64,000 nucleotides of DNA from Sphingobacterium sp. UBA7855 (lineage in GTDB: Bacteria; Bacteroidota; Bacteroidia; Sphingobacteriales; Sphingobacteriaceae): the NCBI GenBank assembly GCA_002500745.1, contig DLST01000010.1, positions 248,001 through 312,000 of the forward strand. Reading direction: 5' to 3'. The notes below the pieces were generated by a model. The model saw only the letters and a program-made list of their open reading frames with translations. It ran no database searches and was not told the origin of the DNA. A program made the position numbers and the translations under genes. Positions 25,730 to 33,511 of the stretch are shown here, piece after piece (positions within the stretch are counted from its first letter, which is position 1; each line of letters opens with the position of its first letter).

Positions 25730-27160
25730 ATGAGCAAATTGAATCTCATTTTTATTGTATTGTATGTTTTTCTATGCCATTTGCTTCCCGCGCAGGAAAA
25801 GGAGAATACGGCGAGAAAAACGTTCACTTTGGGCGACATGGAGGCACTTTTGATGGCTAACCATCCGATTGTAAAACAAGTCAATCTATTGAGTGAGACG
25901 GCTAAGGCGCAGGTGATGCAGGGATTAGGTAAGTTTGATCCGACTATCAATGCAAGTTTTAAAAATAAATACTTCGGCAATAAGGAATACTACAACGCGT
26001 GGAATAGTGAGCTGAAAATTCCACTTTGGTTGGCTGGAGCCGACCTTAAAATTGCTTACGATAGGAATGTCGGTGACTATACCAACCCTCAATCCAGGAC
26101 GAACAGCGCTGGCCTGTCTGCCGTAGGCTTAAGTATACCACTTGGACAAGGATTAATTATTGATAGCAGAAGAAATACGTTACAGCAGGCAAAAGCAATG
26201 GTACGCTATTTAGAAGGCGAAAAGATAAAGCAAATCAATAGCATTTGGTTCCAGGCAGTCTCAGATTACTGGAATTGGTATTTTGCCTATCAGCAGTATC
26301 AGTTTTTACTGGAGGGTGTAAAATTAGCAGATCAACGTTTTAAGGCCATCAGTGAGCAAACCGTCTTGGGTGATAAACCTGCGATTGATTCGATTGAGGC
26401 CTCTGTCGTGGTCAAAGAAAGGTGGATAGAGCTTTCGAAGTATGAAGCCGAGTTAAAAAATGCCCGAATTATGTTATCTAATCACCTTTGGAATGATCAG
26501 CAATTTCCAGTGGAACTTCCAGATTACGCAGTTCCTCATAAGGCAGCTGGCGAAATTCTCTTGCCGGACAACAAAGTGATCCATGCGCTTCTTGATTCAG
26601 CCAAAATTGCCCATCCTGAATTGATCAAATTGGCGAGTAAAAATCAACAGCTCGAATTTGAGGAACGCTACCGTAAGGAAATGCTCAAACCAAAATTTAC
26701 GGTTTCAGGAACACTGATATCAAGCCGCCGCAGTTTCAATGATTTTATACCAACACAGTATGATTTCAACTGGCAGAATTATAAACTTGGGTTTGAATTT
26801 GCATTTCCCCTATTTATCCGCAGCGAAAGGGGTAAATTAAAAGAGGTAAGAATTAAGTTAGATCAATTGCACTACGAACAGGCGGTTACGGAGCGCAACA
26901 TTTACAATGATGTTATTAGAAAATACAACGAATTAACAGCGTATAGCACGCAATTCGAACTTCATGCGTTGAATGTGAGTAACCAAGAACGTTTACTTAA
27001 GGGAGAGTTAAACAAGTTTGAACTAGGTGAATCAACCTTGTTTGTGGTCAATAGCAGAGAAAGCAAACTGATCGAAATGCGCATAAAGCAAGAAAAGCTT
27101 TTTACGGATTTTCGGAAGGCACTGGCAGAATTATACTACAAGGCCGGAACCAAATTTTAA
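25730..27160 (+). CDS. TolC-family outer membrane efflux/secretion channel
   Basis: A 476-residue outer-membrane factor, with start at 25730 (MSKLNLIFIVLYVFLCHLLPAQ gives a signal peptide). The frame is open further upstream to 25670, but that would overlap the adaptor gene and bury the signal. The body has the repeated helix/strand/helix layout of TolC: MEALLMANHPIVKQVNLLSETAKAQVMQGLGKFDPTINAS in the first half and KKEMLKPKFTVSGTL-like strands with EFAFPLFIRSERGKLKEVRIKLDQ in the second, and a C-terminal ELGESTLFVVNSRESKLIEMRI segment. It follows the adaptor by 7 bp and completes a tripartite envelope conduit. Confidence 0.93.
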   Translation: MSKLNLIFIVLYVFLCHLLPAQEKENTARKTFTLGDMEALLMANHPIVKQVNLLSETAKAQVMQGLGKFDPTINASFKNKYFGNKEYYNAWNSELKIPLWLAGADLKIAYDRNVGDYTNPQSRTNSAGLSAVGLSIPLGQGLIIDSRRNTLQQAKAMVRYLEGEKIKQINSIWFQAVSDYWNWYFAYQQYQFLLEGVKLADQRFKAISEQTVLGDKPAIDSIEASVVVKERWIELSKYEAELKNARIMLSNHLWNDQQFPVELPDYAVPHKAAGEILLPDNKVIHALLDSAKIAHPELIKLASKNQQLEFEERYRKEMLKPKFTVSGTLISSRRSFNDFIPTQYDFNWQNYKLGFEFAFPLFIRSERGKLKEVRIKLDQLHYEQAVTERNIYNDVIRKYNELTAYSTQFELHALNVSNQERLLKGELNKFELGESTLFVVNSRESKLIEMRIKQEKLFTDFRKALAELYYKAGTKF

Positions 27161-27290
27161 TCTACGTATTCTTTTTAATCTGATTTTAATCTGCGCATTC
27201 TTTTTAATCTCATTTTAATATCGGTTTGAACATTCTAATAGAAAGTTAATTCCAGATTCATTCGATTGCCATGGTGGCCTATTAATTTTA
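27155..27290 (+). promoter_or_regulatory. Regulated promoter 2: five TTTTAAT half-sites plus -7 box
   Basis: TTTTAAT starts at 27155, 27173, 27184, 27202 and 27213 (spacings 18, 11, 18, 11). The degenerate pair TTCTAAT 27233 and AGTTAAT 27244 (11 apart) follows, then ATTGCCAT at 27265 and a -7-like TAATTTTA at 27283-27290. Every distance from the last perfect half-site to the -7 box (70 bp) equals that in promoter 1, although the bases between differ at many positions. This is selection for a specific operator geometry in front of the second USP-like paralog. Confidence 0.65.
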
Positions 27291-27307
27291 TATAAAAATA
27301 ATTGGAT

Positions 27308-27826
27308 ATGGCAAAGGCAACGCGGGTATTAATTCCAAGTGATTTTACAATTGATTCGCTATTTTTTGTTATTCATAGCATCGAACAATCGACGGCAGAA
27401 GAGCTTGACATCATTCTAGTCTATGGGAATAAGAGTAGTACTTCGATCAGTGAATTATTAGGAATCACGTTGGAAGACCAACTTAGCAATCTTCAATCCG
27501 AAGATTTCTTGAAAGCCTGTCAAATGATCTGTCATCGGTATGAAAATCGTAAGCTAACAATCTATACCGATATCCTCAGCTCGGACAATCTCAATTATTT
27601 AAAGCATTATTTGCGTGGAGCTCGGATTGATGAAGTCAAAGTTCCAACAGATTATCAATTTGAAAAAAGAACACGGCACTTTTTTGACGTGGGACAGGCT
27701 TTGCTTCATTTGAACAGAAGTAAACAGAAAAATGTGAGGATCGTCGAAAAACCTGGAACAAACAAAACAGGGAGAAATGTGTTAGCGGATTTATTTTTTA
27801 ACAAAAAATGGGATGTTAATTATTAA
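27308..27826 (+). CDS. Small USP-like protein B (paralog of the 22817 gene)
   Basis: A 172-residue soluble protein starting at the ATG at 27308 (a TTG two codons earlier is less likely). KATRVLIPSDFTIDSLFFVIHSIEQS, LDIILVYGNKSS, ISELLGITLEDQL and YLKHYLRGARIDEVKVP match the first paralog nearly residue for residue. The C-terminus (KPGTNKTGRNVLADLFFNKKWD) is longer and basic. No signal peptide or catalytic motif. Its stop overlaps the next gene by 14 bp. The two copies flank the transporter, adaptor and channel genes and are preceded by matching promoters, so they are probably induced together. Function unknown. Confidence 0.8.
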   Translation: MAKATRVLIPSDFTIDSLFFVIHSIEQSTAEELDIILVYGNKSSTSISELLGITLEDQLSNLQSEDFLKACQMICHRYENRKLTIYTDILSSDNLNYLKHYLRGARIDEVKVPTDYQFEKRTRHFFDVGQALLHLNRSKQKNVRIVEKPGTNKTGRNVLADLFFNKKWDVNY

Positions 27827-28313
27827 GAGAAAAATACTGGCAAAATTCAACTTTGTATTGTTGACTTTTCTGCTTTTGGGAGCGAGTTCAATGGTTGTTT
27901 TTTATGAAAACCCTGAGCGGCTTTTAGAAGGCGAATGGGAAGAGCAAGGTTGGTACTTTGAGAAAGTGGAGAAGTCGCCTATGTTTAAGAAGCAGACTGT
28001 TATTCATGAAGGAATAAAAGATGCCGCAATAGCTCATCTTCCGCCTTTGCAGGATGGGTTATGGCATTTTGAGAGGATGGGTGATAAAAATTTTATTGCC
28101 CATCATGAGGATCAACAATACAACTGGTTTTTGAAGGGGAGGGGGCACATCCTTGAGCTTCGAAAGAATGATGAGCTTATTGAAAGCTTTGTTATTCAGA
28201 AGCTCAACAAAAACCAATTGGTGCTGCACCTTAATTTGGATATGCAGACAAAAGGTATAGCGCGTATCGTGTTGAAAAAAGGAGGAAAGGAAAAATATGC
28301 TGAGAAAATATAG
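27813..28313 (+). CDS. Small membrane-anchored or exported protein, function unknown
   Basis: A 166-residue protein with one N-terminal hydrophobic helix (FNFVLLTFLLLGASSMVVFY) and a soluble beta-rich remainder (LLEGEWEEQGWYFEKVEK; LQDGLWHFERMGDKNFIAHHEDQQYNWFLKGRGHILELRKN). The pattern of short W- and G-containing strands resembles lipocalin-like or DUF-type small domains of Bacteroidota, but I do not recognise the family. It overlaps the upstream USP-like gene by 14 bp and the downstream DUF1275 gene by 17 bp, so all three are translationally coupled. A periplasmic, inner-membrane-tethered location is inferred from the helix and positive-inside charge. Confidence 0.75.
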   Translation: MLIIKRKILAKFNFVLLTFLLLGASSMVVFYENPERLLEGEWEEQGWYFEKVEKSPMFKKQTVIHEGIKDAAIAHLPPLQDGLWHFERMGDKNFIAHHEDQQYNWFLKGRGHILELRKNDELIESFVIQKLNKNQLVLHLNLDMQTKGIARIVLKKGGKEKYAEKI

Positions 28314-29046
28314 CAATCATAGGACCATCGAAGATAATATCAAGTTGGGCGGGATTACCGCTTTTTCGGCGGGAATGGTCAATGTCGCTTCCGTTATCGT
28401 CTTCTTCTCGTTTACATCCAATGTAACCGGTTACTATGCTGTTTTTGCCCAGGAGATAGCGAAAGGGAATTGGTATCAAGGGGCAGTGGTGTTGTTTTGG
28501 ATATTACTTTTTTTGACGGGAAGTATGATTTCGAATCTTATCATTATCCATGGTAAAGGACGCTTTAGTTCCTACCTGACTCATTCTATTCCCTTGGCAT
28601 TGGAAATACTGAGTATATTGTTTGTAGGCATATATCTGGATGTCTTTTATGAGGACTCTTTAAAAGAAACAGAGATACTTGTTGGCGCATTATTGTTTGC
28701 GATGGGATTACAAAATGGTTTAACGGCGAGCATATCAAATTTTGTCGTAAAAACGACACATTTAACCGGCTTGACGACAGATCTTGCCATATTAATTTCG
28801 ATGTTTACAAAAGAATCAAACCGAAATAATAAGGCATTGGTGGATAAATTTCATTTGCTCTTGAGCATTGTGTCAGCTTATGTACTTGGTGGGCTTTTAA
28901 GTGGTATTTCTTTTACCTACTTATCGAACAAAACTTTTTACATCGTCTGTTTTGTTCTTCTAATTATCGGCTTGTACGATCATTACAAGTTGTATATGCT
29001 GAAAAAGCAATTTGTAAATCGTCATCGTGGGGGGGCGGCGACCTAA
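28297..29046 (+). CDS. DUF1275/YoaK-family membrane protein
   Basis: A 249-residue integral membrane protein of the YoaK family, whose function is unknown and which is usually predicted as a transporter-like protein. Six or so helices are visible. The family pattern is recognisable: GGITAFSAGMVNVASVIVFFSFTSNVTGYY near the N-terminus (the N-V-T-G motif) and ALLFAMGLQNGLTASISNFVVKTTHLTGLTTDLAI in the second half (the M-G-x-Q-N and T-H-L-T-G-x-x-T-D motifs). It ends the two-component/exporter block and overlaps the upstream gene by 17 bp. A convergent regulator gene ends 9 bp away with no obvious terminator between. Confidence 0.9.
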   Translation: MLRKYSNHRTIEDNIKLGGITAFSAGMVNVASVIVFFSFTSNVTGYYAVFAQEIAKGNWYQGAVVLFWILLFLTGSMISNLIIIHGKGRFSSYLTHSIPLALEILSILFVGIYLDVFYEDSLKETEILVGALLFAMGLQNGLTASISNFVVKTTHLTGLTTDLAILISMFTKESNRNNKALVDKFHLLLSIVSAYVLGGLLSGISFTYLSNKTFYIVCFVLLIIGLYDHYKLYMLKKQFVNRHRGGAAT

Positions 29047-29054
29047 AATGGGGG

Positions 29055-31565
29055 CTATATAATTTTATCCAGTTGGTATGGGAAATCTTCGTTCATCAGC
29101 TGTTTATAATTGAGGCAGAATTGTTGAAATTTTATACGGGCATCCTCTTGCTGATGTAAGGCAAACATCGCTCTTACTTGAGAGAATATAGCCTGCTCAT
29201 TCAAGGGATCCAATAACAGTATGGCATGTGCTAACGCAATGCTTTTTTTATGTTGATGTTCGAGATCCGCTTGCTGAAGTTTCGCTAGAAAAATAGGAAG
29301 CAAACTTTGTTCAACTTCAGTTTTTAGGGTATCAAATACAGGGTGATCCAATCCCTGTAAGAACTTTCCCCGCTGAATGACTTGAGTTAATCTGCTTTCA
29401 TTGATGCACGATGGATCAACCATTAACTGGATACATGCTACATAATCACAATAGAATTCTTCTGTTGTTTCAATAATAAATCGGCCCTTCTTATGCACAA
29501 GTTCTATTCCTGTAAATTCGTTTAGTACTTTTCTTAAATGGTTGATCGTGACTCCTCGCGAGTTCTTGACCTTATCTTCTGATTTGTCAGGCCACATCAT
29601 CTGGCTGAAGTATGGAGAACTTATACCCGATCGGTGGGATAGAATGAGGCAAAATGCCTGCTTAAGCTTTGTGCTAAATAAATAGGAGACATCCCGTTTG
29701 TTTCGATCAAACGCACGAAACTCACCGAATAGAAAAATTGCATTCGGACGAACAAAATCGTCTTTTTTTGGCAATTCAGCGGTCACTGCTATTGGGTGTG
29801 TGATAAGTGCCGTCTCTTCTAGTAGATTAGTTAATTGTCTTTTTCCTTTTCTTTGCCTCCAAATAAAGTAGATACTCAATCCAACTATCCCCAATATCAT
29901 CAAGAATAGAAATATCTTGCGGTGAGAACCATATCTAGGAAAGCTGTTTAGCTCAGACAGACTTATAGGAATCATGTTTAATGAATAAACCTTTAATGTC
30001 GATTGGATATCATCCTTTGATTCCTGAACCAACACTAGGAGTCTGCCTAACTGCTTATCCATATAAAGTTGGGCATGCGTACTTATTTTATCCGAGTAGA
30101 TCGGGACGGAGTCGCCTACTATGGCAAAACTTCCGTCTTGAATCGAAAAGCGATAAAGTTGAATATTGGATTTTGTTAGATACTCTGGATAGCATAGAGC
30201 ATAAAAGTGTGCCTCATCTGGAAAGACCAAACCTCGGGCTGGCACGATATGCTTGTCTTTCCACATGATGTCCCATTTTTTAATGATTTTCTTACTGTTC
30301 AAATTAATCTGATAAAAATCATACAGATATTTTCGCCCAACAATATGTTCTCCCGATTCATTGCCCATACCTCCGAATATATAGGCGGTATGATCTTCGG
30401 TACCTTTTCCAGCGGTAAGAAAATAACGCGGGAAGATTTTATCACCTGACCATCCCTCTACGGTTTGCCATTTGTTGGAGTCGACATCGTAACGTCTAAA
30501 TTCATCACTGTATGTCATATTGCCATAGCCCCCGAAAATATAGAACTGCCGATTTCTTTCGTCATAAAAAGAGCCATGATGATTTAGCTCCTTCTTGATC
30601 AGGTCGTAACTCTCGACTTTCCATTCGAAATTTTTAAGATCAAGACTGGCGACTGTAGGACCTAAATAAGATTGCGTATAAAAAAGTTCATAAACATAGA
30701 GTTTATTTGTCGTAGAGTCGATGAAATTGTTTCCTAAAACCAGTTTAACAGGACAGGGGTTTTGAAACGCCAGCTTATTCGTTTGATTGGTTTTTACATT
30801 GTATATGGTTATGGAATCCTGATTAAAATAATAAATCTCTTTCGTTCGCTGATTGTAACATGAGCCAGCTTGTGACGGTGAACTGTTCGAAAAAATATTT
30901 TTCCATTTGTAAGAATCTAGCATTAGCCATGTTGGATTGGAAACACTCCCGTAAGCATTGCCATCTTCATCGTGGACAATATGTCCCGCATTCTCCTTTA
31001 GCGGAAAGAAGTACTGATGCGTTGCATTTCCAATACGTACATTTTTGATCGACATCATGGGTACATCAATCAGATAATCACTTTTTCCAAAAACAATTCG
31101 GGGACTGTATACTCGCGGTAGCTTGACCTTTGGCGATTCAAACGCTTGATCCTGGATCTTAAGCTTAAAGACTTGCTCTTCAAGATCAAAGGTCAACTGA
31201 ATGTTTATCCATTCCTCCTTAAATAGTCGCTGCTGATTTATTTTTGCGATGATCAGACTAGTCTTACCTTCTTCATTCAGGCGGAAAATACAGTTTTCTC
31301 CCTCTTCATCATAAAACAGATTATATATCGTGTTGTTGTCCTTATTCTTGACACGGAAAATATTACCTAAAGAGTTTGATGCGTAAATGGATAATTGAAA
31401 TGCTAAGGTAAACTGCTTCTCGAATGAAATCTCCTTTTTATTAAATAATTCGTAGGAGGTCCGTTTATCTATAGGTTCATGGCCGGCGCTAAACTTGAGC
31501 CCCTGAGATAGGGATAGTATCGGAATTAAAAGTAAAAAAACAATATATAGTGTACAGCGTGGCAT
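29055..31565 (-). CDS. Membrane-spanning kelch-type sensor with SARP-like DNA-binding domain
   Basis: An 836-residue one-component regulator. Order: signal peptide (VFLLLIPILSLSQG); a concanavalin/LamG-like domain (about 25-190, NIFRVKNKDNNTIYNLFYDE); five or six kelch-type blades (about 220-520, with RQFYIFGGYGNMTYSDEFRRYDVDSNKWQTVEGW and TAYIFGGMGNESG); one membrane helix (KIFLFLMILGIVGLSIYFIW, about 550-570); and a cytoplasmic winged-helix of the SARP/trans_reg_C type (LFGEFRAFDRNKRDVSYLFSTKLKQAFCLILSH; VTINHLRKVLNEFTGIELVHKKGRFIIE), then a helical bacterial-transcriptional-activator-like tail. Such architecture would couple binding of an extracytoplasmic ligand directly to DNA. It is divergent from the GH76/SusCD locus and probably controls it. 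Confidence 0.8.
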   Translation of the reverse strand: MPRCTLYIVFLLLIPILSLSQGLKFSAGHEPIDKRTSYELFNKKEISFEKQFTLAFQLSIYASNSLGNIFRVKNKDNNTIYNLFYDEEGENCIFRLNEEGKTSLIIAKINQQRLFKEEWINIQLTFDLEEQVFKLKIQDQAFESPKVKLPRVYSPRIVFGKSDYLIDVPMMSIKNVRIGNATHQYFFPLKENAGHIVHDEDGNAYGSVSNPTWLMLDSYKWKNIFSNSSPSQAGSCYNQRTKEIYYFNQDSITIYNVKTNQTNKLAFQNPCPVKLVLGNNFIDSTTNKLYVYELFYTQSYLGPTVASLDLKNFEWKVESYDLIKKELNHHGSFYDERNRQFYIFGGYGNMTYSDEFRRYDVDSNKWQTVEGWSGDKIFPRYFLTAGKGTEDHTAYIFGGMGNESGEHIVGRKYLYDFYQINLNSKKIIKKWDIMWKDKHIVPARGLVFPDEAHFYALCYPEYLTKSNIQLYRFSIQDGSFAIVGDSVPIYSDKISTHAQLYMDKQLGRLLVLVQESKDDIQSTLKVYSLNMIPISLSELNSFPRYGSHRKIFLFLMILGIVGLSIYFIWRQRKGKRQLTNLLEETALITHPIAVTAELPKKDDFVRPNAIFLFGEFRAFDRNKRDVSYLFSTKLKQAFCLILSHRSGISSPYFSQMMWPDKSEDKVKNSRGVTINHLRKVLNEFTGIELVHKKGRFIIETTEEFYCDYVACIQLMVDPSCINESRLTQVIQRGKFLQGLDHPVFDTLKTEVEQSLLPIFLAKLQQADLEHQHKKSIALAHAILLLDPLNEQAIFSQVRAMFALHQQEDARIKFQQFCLNYKQLMNEDFPYQLDKII

Positions 31566-31928
31566 AGCACAATCAAAAACTTAAACCAATTAGTCGTCGA
31601 CAATGAGCTGCTTATGTTACCTGTTGTCTCTTGTCGGCTTTTAATGAAATCGTAATAGTTAGGATATCCCTTACCAATATATCTAACAGCGTTAAAAGTA
31701 TGCAAAAAAATGCGGCCAATAAAATAAAACCTATGTTACAATCACCAAGTTGTATTTGTATCATTAATGATAATATAAAAACAAATGGGGGCTAGGGTTA
31801 TCGTTTTATTTTTACGTTTTAACCCAAATTTAACCAAAAAAATAATCAGTCAATACTACCTTGCGTTCGAATTCCTACAGGTATTTCCGGTAGAAACTCG
31901 AACTAATTATAAATCGAAAATATCACTT
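31566..31928 (+). promoter_or_regulatory. Divergent control region with TTTAACC direct repeats (11-bp spacing)
   Basis: The 363-bp gap between the kelch/SARP regulator and the GH76 gene contains two TTTAACC heptamers at 31818-31824 and 31829-31835, spaced 11 bp, and a 12-bp palindrome ATCATTAATGAT at 31760-31771. SARP regulators are known to bind heptameric direct repeats with 11-bp periodicity, so the first pair is a candidate operator. Only two copies are present in an AT-rich region, which limits confidence. No clear TTTG/TAnnTTTG promoter was found. Confidence 0.35.
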
Positions 31929-33386
31929 ATGAAAGTCTTTAAAAAGCTGCAATTTGTTATTGTTGCTTCTATATCCATGATGATTGTTCCTTATGGGTAT
32001 GTCGAGGCACAAAAATCTTTTCCCGCTGCCGATAGCAATAACAGCCGCACTGTTCAAGAGCAAAACTTACGCCGTTCGATGGAACTTTTTGACCGGTCAA
32101 TGGAAGTTTATTTCTCGGCCGATCGACAAGCTATGTATCGTTTTTATAACCCGGATACAAAGGTGCGCTCCCAAGAAAAAGCAAGTGTATGGATGTATTC
32201 CGCTTCGATAGAAGCTGTCAATGCCATTTTAGGGGGGCTTAAGTCGCAGAAAGAAAAGGGGAACTATCGTTTATTCGATCAAAACTATAAACGCTATGTT
32301 AATCTTTTGGCGGAGCTCCATGGTAATGCAGCCTATTATTTAGGTTCCTTCAACTTTACATCCTTTACACAGACAAAGGACTGGACAGTGTACGCTGTGG
32401 ATCGTGTCGGGGAAAAAGGCAAAGCCAATGTAACCGGCGTACTCAATGTTTATGACGATCAGATGTGGATGATACGGGGGTTGATAGAGGGGTACCGGCT
32501 GACTGGTAAAGATACTTATCTAAAGGAAGCCGAGTATCTGACTGCTTATGTTCTGGATGGATGGGACTGCACACGCGATAATCGGGGGCATGAAAATGGT
32601 GGAATACCTTGGGGACCGGGCTATGTCACAAAACACGCCTGTAGCAATGCACCAATGGTTAGCCCGCTGGTTTGGTTACACGAAATTTATAAAACCAAGA
32701 AGGACCTGATAACATATCGATATATTGATATAGAAGACAAACAATCCCGCCGTTCGAAAACGATTCGGAAGAGCAAGTATTATTTGGATTTTGCTAAAAG
32801 GATTTATGCTTGGCAAAAGGATCATCTATTGAACGATAAAGGTGTATATGATGATATGCTGGGCGAATGTTATCCAGATTGCAGTGTTGCCTACGAAATT
32901 GTGGATGGTATAAAGTACCGAAAAAATACCCAATTGAGGAGAGCTGTTGGGACCTCTTTTTCGTATAACAGCGGTACAATGATTTCTGGAGCTGCCGATC
33001 TGTATCGGGCGACTCAATCAAAAATCTATTTGGAAGACGGAGAGCAGTTGACCGATGCGAGTTTCCAATATTTTGCTACACCGGGTTCGCAGGTTCCTAC
33101 ACACTATACTTATGCGTCGGATGGGTTTAATAACTGGTTTAATGGAGTATTGCTTCGAGGATTTCTTCAGATTTCTCCAGTTTTCAAAAAAGCTGGCAGC
33201 TATAAGAAATCCTTTCAACAGAATTTAGACTATGGATATACACACTTTTTGCGTTCAGGCTTATTGCCGCAAGATCTTCTCGGGGGGTGGCACGCAGACA
33301 CAGGTAAAAACAACCTAGAGGGGATGTTCATGTTTGCCTATGCGGCACAGTACGCCATGCTATCTCAGGATCATGACGGGAAATAA
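31929..33386 (+). CDS. Glycoside hydrolase family 76 protein (alpha-1,6-mannanase-like)
   Basis: A 485-residue exported enzyme. The frame is open from 31785, but the ATG at 31929 gives a normal signal peptide (MKVFKKLQFVIVASISMMI, cleavage after VEAQ). The family hallmark is the Asp-Asp pair in VYDDQMWMIRGLIEGYRLTG (Asp 176/177), the catalytic pair of GH76 endo-alpha-1,6-mannanases, within an alpha-helical (alpha/alpha)6 pattern (AEYLTAYVLDGWD; GIPWGPGYVTKHACSNAPMV; YNSGTMISGAADLYRATQSKIYL). It would cleave alpha-1,6-mannan backbones outside the cytoplasm. No lipobox, so it is periplasmic or secreted. It heads the SusCD locus that starts 125 bp downstream. Confidence 0.85.
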   Translation: MKVFKKLQFVIVASISMMIVPYGYVEAQKSFPAADSNNSRTVQEQNLRRSMELFDRSMEVYFSADRQAMYRFYNPDTKVRSQEKASVWMYSASIEAVNAILGGLKSQKEKGNYRLFDQNYKRYVNLLAELHGNAAYYLGSFNFTSFTQTKDWTVYAVDRVGEKGKANVTGVLNVYDDQMWMIRGLIEGYRLTGKDTYLKEAEYLTAYVLDGWDCTRDNRGHENGGIPWGPGYVTKHACSNAPMVSPLVWLHEIYKTKKDLITYRYIDIEDKQSRRSKTIRKSKYYLDFAKRIYAWQKDHLLNDKGVYDDMLGECYPDCSVAYEIVDGIKYRKNTQLRRAVGTSFSYNSGTMISGAADLYRATQSKIYLEDGEQLTDASFQYFATPGSQVPTHYTYASDGFNNWFNGVLLRGFLQISPVFKKAGSYKKSFQQNLDYGYTHFLRSGLLPQDLLGGWHADTGKNNLEGMFMFAYAAQYAMLSQDHDGK

Positions 33387-33511
33387 CCGGATGAGGTAGA
33401 AGATCAATGGAAGCAAGATTTATTTTAGTAACAGATATCAACAAAACCGAGCCTAAACGCTCATGAAATACTTCAAATAGCACAATCACTAGTTAAAACC
33501 AATTTATTAAG

